From positions 434,001 to 498,000 of the forward strand of contig VNKQ01000014.1 in the NCBI GenBank assembly GCA_016508695.1: a DNA stretch of 64,000 nt, in the 5' to 3' direction. Under the pieces are notes generated by a model, which worked only from the letters and a program-made list of their open reading frames with translations, did not search any database and was not told where the DNA came from. This document shows positions 24,246 through 35,300 of this stretch, in pieces (position 1 is the stretch's first letter; each line of letters starts with the position of its first letter). Source of the DNA: Hyphodiscus hymeniophilus. Its lineage: Eukaryota > Ascomycota > Leotiomycetes > Helotiales > Hyphodiscaceae. The translations under genes and the position numbers were made by a program.

Positions 24246-24982
24246 ATGGGATCCATCACTCCCTCCCCCCTCAAAATCGCCATCCTCTTAAACGGCCTCA
24301 CCTCCCCCCTAACGCCCCGTGTTCGGCACTCATTCATCAGCGCCCTAACATCCGCCTCCTCCTTCTCCATCTCGACCTCGGCCTCACCCCAGAGATAGAC
24401 TTCTACGATCCCATCGTCGCACAATCCTATCCCGACCCGGCCGAGTATGACTTGATCGTGCTCAGCGGCGGGACAGCCGATCCGATGGGCTCGGAGCCGT
24501 GGGTTTTGAAGATGCAGGAATTCTTACGCACGACGGCGAGGGAGTATCCGAAACGGAAGATCGTGGGGATATGTTGGGGCCATCAAACCATCTGCGTTTC
24601 GTTTGGTGGCAAAGTAGGAAACCGGGAGGGAGGCGCGGAGATTGGTGTTACGAAGCTTAAGCTCACTGGCGAGGGGAAGAAGATGTTAGGTGAGGGGCAG
24701 GTTGCCATGCATGAGTATCATAGGAGAGAGGTGAAAGAGAAGGCGGAGGGGTTCGTACAGTTGGCGGAGGGGAATCAGATGTTTATGAATGAGACGAGAA
24801 CAATCTGGACGTTTCAAGGCCATCCGGAGTTGAATGAGTCGCTTGCAAAAGCGCTGCTGGCGGATACACCGGCTTACATGGGCGTCGATTCCGAGGAGAT
24901 GCAGAACATTGCCAGAAGAATGGAAAAGGAGCATGATGGCGTTAGGATTTGGAAGAGGATTTTAGAATGGGTTGAAGAATGA
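24246..24982 (+). pseudogene. Class-I glutamine amidotransferase-like gene, frame interrupted
   Basis: The first part reads in one frame from the Met at 24246 (SPLKIAILLNG...HSFISALTS). The conserved remainder is in another frame from about 24392 to the stop at 24982 (EIDFYDPIVAQ, LIVLSGGTADP, GICWGHQ with the catalytic Cys, and FQGHPE with the His-Glu pair). No GT-AG intron can bridge the two: there is no GT between about 24322 and 24392. One missing base is enough to explain the break; the CCCC at 24387-24390 is the simplest site. The protein would be ~245 aa, in the range of fungal GMP-synthase-like GATase-1 proteins, which hydrolyse glutamine or related gamma-glutamyl compounds. It is either an assembly error in a real gene or a recent pseudogene. 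Confidence 0.7.
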
Positions 24983-26455
24983 ATGCTTGGGGTTTTCTTT
25001 AAATTTATAATTGAAGAAGGTGGAAAGACTATCATGATCAGATTCTTAGAGAAATATAAACGAACCCAGTAGAGGGACAAGTGATGAAAAAACTAGGCCA
25101 TGACAGTCTCTTCTCTACACTTCTAGGGGCGCTTGTCCCAATTCTTTACTGCAACTCAAGCGATTTGGAGTTGCATGTAGGATTAGACTTATCCTGTTGG
25201 GCGAACTGCTGCTTCTACATGCATGTGATGTAATCAAAGTCTTCCGAGCTATAAAAATGACTTGCGCTGATGAGAACGGTGTCCGACAACGGGTACCGCG
25301 TCAGAATTCTTTGTGGAGCCTTTCCAGAGGGAGCAGACGATGTTGGAGCTCAGAGACAATGCTTCAAGGGTCAGGTAAATTATTCTAGGTCGTCGCTGGT
25401 TGACAGAAGCATTGATCTGAGGAGCAGCTATTCCAGCTTTCTGCACTGTCGATATGGAGCACTGTCGATGTCGATACCAACTGTCGATACCAATTGTCGA
25501 CATCAAGCACTATCGCTGTCGATCGACATACCGTTATCGACAACCAAACGCACTACGCTGATCTGATCCACCGCCCCAATGATTGTCTCATCACACCTGG
25601 TATCAAATCCACATCAAAGGCAGCAGGTGTGATGCTATCACTTCAAGCAAAAGCGGACACAGCTGGTTGTTCTTCGGACATCTTGTATCTTTTGTCGAAG
25701 GCTTGACAGGTCCTCTGCACGAAGAGGTTTCAGAGTATTAATAGTTCGATATCAATGTCGGCATCGGTGTGTCTCGATGCCGATCTGAGCAGCCCCGGCT
25801 TGTCAAGGCAGCAAGATTGGTGGAAGGTATGTCAAGGCAATGGCCTTTTCAGAACCAAGTGACCAAGTCCGAGGATTTCGGCGGTATGCTTGAGCCCGAT
25901 TCGAAAAGCACTGGCCTTTTCTTTTTCAAATCATGATACTTAAATGAAAGCAAGTTCATTTAGTAGATCAATTGCAGTATAGGAAAGAGCAGCTACTTGC
26001 TGAGTGAAGGACCGTGTGGAGGTAACTGAGGCTCTTCGATTTAATGAGATGTCCTCGAAAGTGAGATTGGTAATTCCGCCTTGCGGAACACTTGAGCTGC
26101 TGATGCTAATGTTTGGTTGTAAATGACACAGAAGCGATGGGATGTCCACACAGAAAAGCAAGATAAGCGAAAGTCCATTTCCATGCCACTATGCTAAGGT
26201 TCTCAAGCTGAGCAGCAATACCATCTCTCGCAATGCAATTTGAGGCCGTAAAATCATAACAGAAGCAGGAGTCCCTCCCAGATTCAATCCGTGTCTACTC
26301 TTACAAACGCCGTTTTGGGTGTTTCGATCGTCAATCATGAAATCCAAACGCCTTGCAAATGTCCCAGTCTATTCCTTCATGCAATGCTCCTTGCTCAATC
26401 ATGCTGTCAAATCATACAACTACACATAGCAACTCGAAAGAGGGTTTCCTGATGC
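24983..26455. other. Gene-empty spacer with short TGTCGATA-type repeats
   Basis: No frame with family features. At 25445-25555 the words TGTCGATA, TGTCGACA and ATCGACA recur in both orientations (see the repeat entry). The rest has mixed composition with no RNA gene that I can see. Confidence 0.45.
25445..25555. repeat. Degenerate TGTCGATA / TATCGACA short-repeat tract
   Basis: Within ~110 bp the octamer-like words CTGTCGATA, TGTCGATG, TGTCGATAC, TTGTCGACA and TATCGACA occur at least eight times, some as inverted copies. It looks like an eroded microsatellite or a cluster of short palindromic sites. Confidence 0.5.
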
Positions 26456-27571
26456 TCAATCGCAAGTCGAATTGCAAGGAACGACATAAAGTCCCATCGG
26501 ATTGGAGCCTGATTGCTGGAAGAAATCCACTTCGACATTGCCCTTGCTGCTCACTTGATAGGAGATGGTAGGACGGGAGCCGCAAGGAAACGTTGCGATG
26601 GTGTAGTTGTTTCCAGGCAAAACCTCAACTAGACCGTACTCCTCCCAGACAGCACCAATGGTATTATAAGTTGTCTCAGCAGTTGCGACCTGAGCAAGTG
26701 AGGCAAAGTCCAAACCTCCTTTCTCTCCTTCTTCTTCTTCGATGCCCGAGAAGTATGTTGTGCCGCCGAACGGGAAGAGGAAGATGAGGGCACAAGTATC
26801 GTTGTAAGGGGCTGTAGGTGGAATGTCGAAGTTGAAGATGGTGGTGTTGATGGGTGATATATACGCAGAGTAGCTGTCGCCGAACTCATGGTCGGGCTCA
26901 TCGGGAGAGGTTGGGACGATGAGGTGTGGGAACTGGTAGATGCCAGATGATATGTTGTTAGGGCATGCAATGGTTGGAGCGGCAGATGCAATTGCGGATG
27001 AGGTGCTTGACGAGATGGCAGATGCGCTTGAGACTGCGTGAGTGGGCGCGAGGGTAGGAAGTGAGGATGATCTGGTTGAAGAAACTGGCGGGACACCTGG
27101 ATCGGTGCAATTGAAACCCTCAGCCTTCAAAGTCAGAGCCTCGCAACCTGTTGTATTGACCAGGCCGTAACTGAATATGTTGTAACTGCCATCATCACCT
27201 GGACCAGGAGCAGGGCAAGCCCACCAGTCTTCCTCGTCGCCTTGCATCAAGTTGCCATCATCCGCAAATGAGAAGTTGGCAGATCCCGACGAGCCCAAGA
27301 TACACTGGAATTGGAACGAAGGCATGATGACACAGTGGTGCTCCAGACCGTCGAACAGGGCGCCCGTGGAGATGTAGTAACTGGCTTGAGGATAGGTGCC
27401 GCCAATTCGATTCTCGCCATCAGTATCTTGAACGACACTGCCATTGGCAACGCCGACGGCGCTCATGACGAAGGAACATGGTGTTTGGGATTGGCGAGGG
27501 AGGACGGCTGCAGAGATAGAGGCAGAGATATTGAGACAGAATGCCACGAAGAGAGGGATGATGAAGAGCAT
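26456..27571 (-). CDS. Secreted protein with But2-like C-terminal domain (371 aa)
   Basis: A single exon. The signal peptide is residues 1-~21 (hydrophobic, ending SAAVLPRQ, with a KEX2-like pair PRQ after it). Residues ~25-150 form a Cys-containing N-domain with N-glycosylation sequons (NGS, NFS, NTT). A Ser/Thr/Ala-rich linker (~155-195) leads to the C-terminal ~170 residues, which match the ubiquitin-3-binding But2 C-terminal domain. That match rests on a start with ISSGIYQFPHLIVP, a central FLFPFGG and a final V-x-V-D-F-F-x-Q. This family is abundant among ascomycete extracellular or cell-surface proteins, and the 'But2' label comes from a yeast protein. No enzymatic activity is established for secreted members. 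Family assignment is good, role unknown. Confidence 0.8.
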   Translation of the reverse strand: MLFIIPLFVAFCLNISASISAAVLPRQSQTPCSFVMSAVGVANGSVVQDTDGENRIGGTYPQASYYISTGALFDGLEHHCVIMPSFQFQCILGSSGSANFSFADDGNLMQGDEEDWWACPAPGPGDDGSYNIFSYGLVNTTGCEALTLKAEGFNCTDPGVPPVSSTRSSSLPTLAPTHAVSSASAISSSTSSAIASAAPTIACPNNISSGIYQFPHLIVPTSPDEPDHEFGDSYSAYISPINTTIFNFDIPPTAPYNDTCALIFLFPFGGTTYFSGIEEEEGEKGGLDFASLAQVATAETTYNTIGAVWEEYGLVEVLPGNNYTIATFPCGSRPTISYQVSSKGNVEVDFFQQSGSNPMGLYVVPCNSTCD

Positions 27572-29975
27572 TGTAGTGAATCTCTCGCACTATTGTGAGG
27601 CGGGTTGAGGAAATTGTATTCGATTGCTATTGTGAGGATCGACGAGAAGGTATCTGGTTCCTATTGTGAGAGATGTAGTAGACGCGTTGAGAGGTGAGCG
27701 TGGAGGCTGGGGTCGGGATTGTTTGAAGGAAAGACGAGATGGCTGGAATGAGGTTATCGTTCCCTCTTTAAAGAATGGAGTTCGAAGGTGAAGTCTAAAG
27801 TGAAAGGAGAAATGCCGCGAGCAACAGATTATGTCGCTACTGCTGGCCTCATTCTTGATCGTGACAAAGTCGGATGGCAGGAAACGTGGAGTCGTGGTAT
27901 CACAAGCTGTACAGAGGATTATCCGAAGGGGCACAAATCGTCATTCCACGGCTGTCAAAGGATAACCGACGCCCAAGAAGACCGTGGGACCTACCAGATC
28001 TGATCTCATTATGTAAGTTCCACATGGAATGGAAACTCTTCTGGATCAATGCCCGATTTGGAAAGAATGAGGGGATCCCAAATGCAAAAGACTCCAAAGA
28101 AATCCAGGAATGACGATGTTTGCTTTCCCCTGAAAACGTGCCAAGTCAAATTGAGCTTGTCTAGGTTGTGGCTGGTGGCTGCGGCTGGTTACGATCGACA
28201 AAGGTGGGGTTCGCTTGGCAGGATACTTCCCCTTTCTCCAGATGTTTGTTTACTTGTTGGCATGCACCGCAGAATCAGCATCATCAGTGCAACATGATAG
28301 GCAGGGTCATCTGCGTCAAGCGAGGATAAGCCATCATTCAAAGCAATCGGTGATGGGTGGGTTCCCGCAGGACGTTTCAAGTGTAAGGACGGGATTCTGC
28401 ATGATCTCACAGCAGGTCCGTCGGTACCTTGCAGCCGACTACACCAATGTCTTGTTGATAAGCGTATCTACTCTTTGATCATGAGATGAACCCTAGATCT
28501 TCTGCGGAGCTCAAAAGACATCTGAGCTAAGTGTAGCCAGTTGCTCGCAGCTTCTGGAGGACGAAGTATGAAGTGGGAGATACATGAAGTCTTGGAACGG
28601 ATGCTACCTTTGCGCCTCAAAGACGGATCTTCGGCCTGTTTCTCGTCTGAATTCTAGAGAGCTTCCAAAGCGCTTTAGAAGAGCACGGCCAAGGATCTGT
28701 TGCTTGGAATCTGAAGTGGCAACCACGTGCAGACTCTTGGATGTAAATGGAGGGGAGGGAATGAAGGGCGATGGCGCAATACACTCCGCGACATCTCACC
28801 AGCTCTCTAAATACTTCACATCCTTGGATCTGAAACAAGTCACACCCATCCAATGCTTTTGAGGCTATTCAGCAATTCACCCAGCTGCAGAAATGTCGGC
28901 GCATTAAACCCTCATATCCACGCCAAAACCCAGCCCCCGAACATAACCACTCCTCTTTCCAGCAGATCCGACTTTTGCAGACAGGGCGTCTAGGCCCAGC
29001 CTCTCCCTTCCTCACCAGACGTCCGTTGTTCAGCTCCTCATCTTATCGATACGTGCAGGTTTATCCGACAAACTCCTCGGCTTGAGATGGAGAAGCGTCC
29101 GATATCCCTGTCCTACTCATCTGATTCCTTGAAGTCCCATGTCCTCTGTTCATGCTACCCGTTCATTAGCAGCCTTCACTCCGTCCTCCTACTGCCACTA
29201 TTTTCCTAACAATATCGATTATACTATGGAAGAGATTTGTCACTCGGTGCAGTACGCCCTCGGTCTTTGACTCAATCAATTATACGTGAGGTGGCTCGCA
29301 TTCACCTGATTCGCATGCAGGGTATCGGTACATTATTCGGGGGAAGTGGGAACAAAAATCCATCTTTAGACTTTGAGAATCCTGCAGATGTTAGGTCAGA
29401 CTTAAAACTCCGAGTGGATCACTTACCTGTAACGCAGCACTCCCTGGGGTTTACCAGTCCTTGTGGTTACATTATCGAGCACCATACGTAGGATAGCAAT
29501 GTGCCTTGATAGAAGCACATGGGAACGCATCACACAGTACATATAGAACACTAGACTTATCTGTTGTATTTCCTGACTACATCATAATCTACTGTATATG
29601 AAAATCTGAGTTGTTCTGTACAGCCAAAGTAGCTTTCACTATTCTCTCAACAGCTGCGAGAGTGTCAATGTCCTACTCGAGATTCAAAAGCATCGGAAAT
29701 AAGCGAGCCCTACGGCGGCCGATTTGAGCCTTTAGGAGGCCGTTATCCGATATCCGATATCCGGGTTGGCAGTGAGATTACAAACAAGAAGCTCTCAACA
29801 TGTAAATCTCACGCTTCTTCCACTTTGTATCCTTTACTCACTTTTTCACATACTCGCCTCATCATGGGACCTTGAAACTACTACCCGTACCGTATCCATC
29901 CAGGTTTGGCCGCACATTCCCGGAGAGACTCCATCGGTATCTGAGTGTGGCGGGTCACGTGGGGATAATCCCACA
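27572..29975. other. Gene-empty spacer upstream of the MFS gene
   Basis: About 2.4 kb between divergent genes. Frames are short (the longest 114 codons, antisense and featureless). A small direct repeat TATCCGATATCCGATATCCGG lies near 29744-29764. I see no transposon, tRNA or other RNA gene. The in-frame extension upstream of 29976 (to 29766) is open but unlike the N-termini of MFS proteins, so I take it as 5' leader. Confidence 0.45.
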
Positions 29976-31959
29976 ATGGCAGGAGAGAATGGAAACGCAG
30001 CAAGAGATAGAGAAGAGACTCCTTTACTACAAGATCAGAGGAGAGAAGGATCAAATCATGAGAGCGAAGAGACGTTGACAAGTCGAGGGGTTCATGATGA
30101 GGAGAGGGTAGATGAAGACGGCAAGGCGAATCAACTGGTTGGAACCAGGAGGGTATTGTTAATAATATTGAGTTTATGGGGTCTGATATTCTTACAAGGT
30201 ATTTCAGATCGACAACATGTCAATTAGTAAAGACCTGGGGCTAATCGAAATCACAGCATCGAATATCAGCATCATCACAACCACTCAGTCCAGAATCGCA
30301 GGGGATCTCGATGCCTTTGCAAATGCAAATTGGTTCACCTCAACATATTTGATTGCAATGTCATCAATGTCGCCAGTCACAGCTCGACTGGCTCAAATAT
30401 TCTCTCCTAGAAACTGTATCATAGTTGCTTCTATCCTGCTCGCTATTGGTGGAATCGTTACCTCGCAGGCGAAGTCGTTGACGACCTTTTTGATAGGACG
30501 AGCAATCAGCGGGATTGGAGGTGCGGGCATCTTGACCATGTCCTTTATTTTGGTGTTAGAGCTTTCAGCCAAAAAGAAGAGAGGTTTATTCATTGGATTG
30601 GTGAACACGGGTTTTACAAGTGGGGTTTCATTAGGAGCGGTTATCGCTGGTGCTTTGCTTCCAGTAACCGGATGGGTAAGCTTTCCTTGACCAGCCGCTA
30701 AACCCTTGCTGATTCGGTCACAGAGACCTCTTTTTGGAGTGCAAAGTCCTCTAGCCTTGATATTTGGCGTTGCACTTTTCTTTAGTATCCCCAAGTCCTT
30801 CACATCAGGCCACAAAAACGCTGGAGAGGGTAGCATCGGGGCCAAACTTGCCAGGATAGACTACCTCGGTGCTTTTCTACTGGTAGATACCTTCACTCTC
30901 CCATATCCCTAAGCAGCAGCTAATGACTTCAGACTGGCACAATTGTCAGCTTCCTCTTCGGCCTCTCGTTCCCCAAAGTTTTGTGGATTCCAATCGCCAT
31001 CTCAGCACTGCTTCTGCCCCTCTTTGTGTTTGTCGAGGTCAAAGTAGCATCCGACCCGATTATTCCTGTCACAGTTTTGAGATCTCGTGGCGCACTTTTC
31101 TCATGCGTTGCTCAGCTCGGCATAATGGCTGCTCGATGGATGGTGCTCTTCTACACACCCGTCTTCGCTATTGCTATTCGAGGCTGGTCACCCGCTTCCG
31201 CAGGCTCAATTCTCATTCCAACCAATCTTGGGTTCGCCATTGGCGGCGTCCTTGTTGGATGGCTCCACATCAAGCACACAGGGAGCTTTTGGCAGTATGT
31301 GCCTGCATCCTATGCCAACAAAGTTCAGAAACTAATGATATCATAGAGCGTCAATAATCTCGTACTTCCTCTTCGCATTCACCTTCCTCGTTCTCTCCCA
31401 AATCTCCAATCCCAATACGCCTGCACCCCTCTATCTTCTGGCCGTCTTCATCAACGGCGCCTGCACAGGAGCCGCGCTGAATTACACGCTGGCCCATATG
31501 CTGCATCTTACTCCCCCATCGACGCATTATATCTCCACCAGCCTACTTGCTACTTTCCGCGGCTTCGCAGGAAGTTTCGGCTCAGCGATCGGTGGTGGTC
31601 TCTTCGTGCGTGCCCTCAAGTCTGGCTTGGAGACTGGTTTCGAGGAACACGGGGGCTTGGCAGGTCGGGAGGACTTGGTTCGCAGACTCCTCGGCTCTCC
31701 AGCACTGGTGAAGACCTTGCGAGGCGATGAAAAGATGGTTGCCGTGAACTCGTACGTTGGTAGCTTACAGCGGCTGCTGTTGAGCGGAGCCGGATTGGCG
31801 CTCTGCATGGTTCTCGTGCAGGCGGCCGCAGGGTGGAAGAAAGGAGAACTCGTCAAAGAGGAGCAGGATCAGGCTTTAGTGGTAAGTCAGGTGGGCAGTG
31901 GGAGGGGAGTCGAAGACGATGACGAAGATTGGGAAGAAGGTTTAGAGAACGGTGTATAA
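29976..31959 (+). CDS. MFS transporter, DHA2 / vacuolar basic amino acid type (591 aa)
   Basis: Five exons: 29976-30198, 30257-30675, 30724-30882, 30933-31294, 31347-31959. Introns are 48-58 nt with clear donors (GTATTT, GTAAGC, GTAGAT, GTATGT), and the frame closes at each. The N-terminal cytosolic tail carries EETPLL, an acidic dileucine motif typical of vacuolar sorting in this family. Membrane regions include TTTQSRIAGDLDAFANANW, the loop after helix 2 (IFSPRNC), GRAISGIGGAGI and the helix-5 type segment VSLGAVIAGALLPVTGW. About 14 helices are expected, with a hydrophilic acidic C-tail. Closest in style to Vba/Fnx1-like vacuolar amino-acid transporters and DHA2 drug:H+ antiporters; the substrate cannot be read from sequence. 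It is tail-to-tail with the methyltransferase gene, 420 bp between stops. Confidence 0.85.
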
Positions 31960-32379
31960 TCAACGGTTTTGGTGGCCATTCGTTCTCAACTCTGGATATC
32001 ATAGATGGTTGGTATAGAGCTCATGCGCTCTGAGAACATAGAATTAGAATGTTGGATTAGCAAGAAATAGTTGGCTGTGGAAAGAAATGATATATAGGTA
32101 CTTAATACACACAGACTCTCTCTCTCTCTCGCATGACTTGGTTGGATGTCCATCAACTACACTTCTCAAAACACTTGAATCTGCACGTCTTTGGGAGATA
32201 CTCGGGGTGGCACAGTCTGCGAGCTGTGGTATTCTCGGAAGGAGTTTGAATCACAAACTCACATTCATAGGCCCATGATTTACATATTCATACATTTTTT
32301 AGGACGTTCTATCGGTTGCGAACCGAGCACTCCACACTGGAAAATTCACCATGCCACTCCCCCTATCCCTCCCCTCTCT
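31960..32379. other. Shared 3' flank of MFS and methyltransferase genes
   Basis: 420 bp between convergent stops. It includes a short CT microsatellite (32106-32130, TCTCTC run). A 246-codon plus-strand frame that begins here (32191-32931) is an antisense shadow of the methyltransferase 3' exons. Confidence 0.6.
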
Positions 32380-35300
32380 CTACCACTCATCCCCATTCCC
32401 CTCAACATGGAATACTTTCTCCCCAACTCGGCTGGCAAACGGTCCCTTCTTTGGAATTTCACCGGCCCAGACGACCGGCTTTCCTCCATCGTCGAGAAGT
32501 TGATTACCTTCCAGATCAAAATGTTGTCTGGTAATTGTATCAAGGACGGTAACATCTCCATTGTCGTTGAGGAGCATCTTCTTCTCTCGGAACTCATACA
32601 CATCAACATCCACAGTTCTCATCATGACGAAGCGGTAAACGTGAACGTCCTTTTTCTGCCCAAATCGGACCACTCTGCCCAGAGATTGTCTCTGCGCATC
32701 ATGGTACTTCTTTTGAGAGCCTGTACCCAATGTAAGGTAAGGCGCCAGAAAGATTACATGATTGGCATTTGTGAGATTGCTGCCTCAAAGTCAGTACATG
32801 ATGGATTCACAAAGGAACAATTGCAAACTTACCTTCCAGCAGCAGTGGCATCTCCTATATCAAGGAGCAAGACCTTAGACCGAGACTTCTTCTTTGCCGA
32901 CTTACCGCCCATTTGGAAAGCCATCAACTGAGTTGATGCCAGCTTACTGGACTTGAGTTCCGTGAAACAAATACCCTCACCGCTCAACGCTTGTTTTGTT
33001 GTGTGGTGCAAACTATCTGAGGGGACGAACAGGAGGACCTGATCATCGTCACTGATCGAATTGATCAGAGTCAAAACTTGTCTGAGTTTTTCACCGTACA
33101 AGGAAAAGGGAGAATCCTCCTCTCCAAAGATAGTGTTGGCCGGGACCATATCAAGAGGCCTAGCAGATCCATTACATCCTGATATGGAGCATTCGTTGAT
33201 GTCTCCCGAGCATTCTGAGCAGAGCAAATGCCCGCACGTGCTCAACAAATCAAAATTTTCAAGTTGAGCTGCTCCGCAACGACCATAGTCGAGGACTTTG
33301 TGACACTTATCGCAAGAATCTTGGCGTTCAGTGATTTTCACATAGTGGTGTGCGAATCTGTGTGTGCGAGTTCGATTGACGATCTCTTGAAGTGCTTTCC
33401 GAATGTCCTTTGCGATCATTTGAATATCTTCTCCGTATGTGTCCGCTTCCATACATGGACGAGCCTTGAAGTACGTATAATTGCCAGGGTCGTAGCGAGT
33501 ATCCGCCTTGGTGATGATGGCACTGATGGCATCAGTGATGGCGATGTCACCATATTTTTTCTTCTTTATCTCTTGCAAAAGATGCGCCATATCTTGAGCA
33601 TCACAGTCGGAGGATCCCAGCTTCATGAGATGCCATATCGCAAGGTCGAATAATTTGACTATCTCTTTCCACATCTTCGAGCGCTGTTGATCGCGATATC
33701 TGATGATTGCATTGGCGACATCCTTGGCATCCATCTTCTCAAGATCTTCAAGCAAGGCGTCTTCCTTAAGCAAGGTAATAACATCATCGTGCGGCACGAA
33801 ACGAGTTGCTCGAACCAGTAGAGCTTCTCTGGGTGTAAGAGATCCACTGAGGATATCAGTCATTTGAGTTTCAGAGTCCATGTTTGACACGTGGTTTGCT
33901 TTAACGTCAAAGTCTTTCTCAAGGACTCGATGTTCGTATTCGGAATAGGCAATCGCTTCAGCAACAGGTTGGAGGATGGGGCGCATGTGGTGGTGTTTCT
34001 TAATCTCCGCAATTTCTGGGGTATCCTACAGCCTATTAGCACAAATCGCACGATAAAGTGTCATGGTAACATTACTCTTCGTACAAAACAAGCTAGGAAA
34101 CTGCGAGCTTGTTCAGAACGTAGCTTAATTATATGTCTCGTGGTGACACCATGGAACGTTAGGACTTTCTCGGACGCTGGAGACTGATAAGCATTGATGG
34201 AACCTCATAACAATAATTATGGTTGGCACTTACAAGTCATTTCCTTCTTTATTTTGTCCTTCACATCTTTCGCCATACGAGAGAAATCATCTGGTCCAAC
34301 ATAAACCCGAAGAAAGCTTGCTATTGCTTTGACTCCGGCGTACGTGTCTGTTGGTGGAGTACCTGAGAGGCCCCAATATGCCTCCGCTGCCAGATTGGTG
34401 ATAGTTTGAATAGGAGCATCAATGAGATAAGGGAACTCATCCACAACCTGTCGAGCGAAGTGAAACATATCAAACACAGGACCTTTGAGTTTTGAGAAAT
34501 CTGTATCATCCTTTTCGACAAATTCGAGGTCATTATGCTTGATCTCAGGTACCACTGTTTTCTTCAACTCAGGTCCGGTTAGCTCTGAATGCTTCTGCTT
34601 TCTTTTCTTCTCGGAGTTTTGATAGGCAGAGCCTATCAAACGCTTAGATGGAACTGGCAGTTCTGTTCCATGTGTCTTGTTGATGTTGTTTTCCAGATGG
34701 CTATTCAGATATTGCTGGAAGGCAGAAGGATCTGCTTTCAAGGATTTCATGGCCAACTCCAATTGGCCTCGTGCTACCTCATGCCACACTGCTTTGACAC
34801 GAGGCGAGGCTTTGTCTACCGGCTCCACCATTCCAGCCATAGTGGCCATGCGTAACTGGTAGCCATCGCTTTGGACGACCGAGAAACTAACGATGATCAA
34901 AGTAGCATTTTGAACATCCGCAACACTCAGCTTCAAGAGCTGTGGGAGAGTCTCAATAGCTAGAACGGTTCCTCGCGCGACTGGCTGCTGCATCAATCGT
35001 TCGGCTTCGTTCTTCCACTGCTGTGGCAGTTGACTCGGAACAAAGACGATCGTAGCCTTAGAGGGAATGAGCTTGCCTGTATAGTTCTTCATGAAGTCCT
35101 CGTCGGCTTGTTTACAACTGAGGGCCAAAGCGATGGTCATAATAGTCTTGCCAAAGCCGACCTCACTCGCTAAGATCCCTCCGCGAACTTGGCGCTGCTG
35201 ACTGGCCTGAGCGATGAGGACATAGCCCATTTCAGCGCTCTTTGCTTCAGAGTATTCACGTTCGGAGAAACGTACTCCTTGTTCCTGTCTCAGCATCCAC

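Noticed and set aside
22123..31959. Secondary-metabolite or nutrient gene cluster (transporters plus amidotransferase)
   Set aside because: No core synthase, no pathway-specific regulator and no shared pathway logic beyond the two nitrogen-related neighbours.
32310..32335. tRNA B-box-like sequence GGTTGCGAACC
   Set aside because: It lacks the invariant A58 pairing position, and no A box or cloverleaf stems lie upstream; no tRNA was found elsewhere in the window.
32191..32931. 246-codon plus-strand frame
   Set aside because: It covers the antisense of the last two exons of the DNMT5-like gene, whose helicase motif VI is clearly coding on the minus strand.
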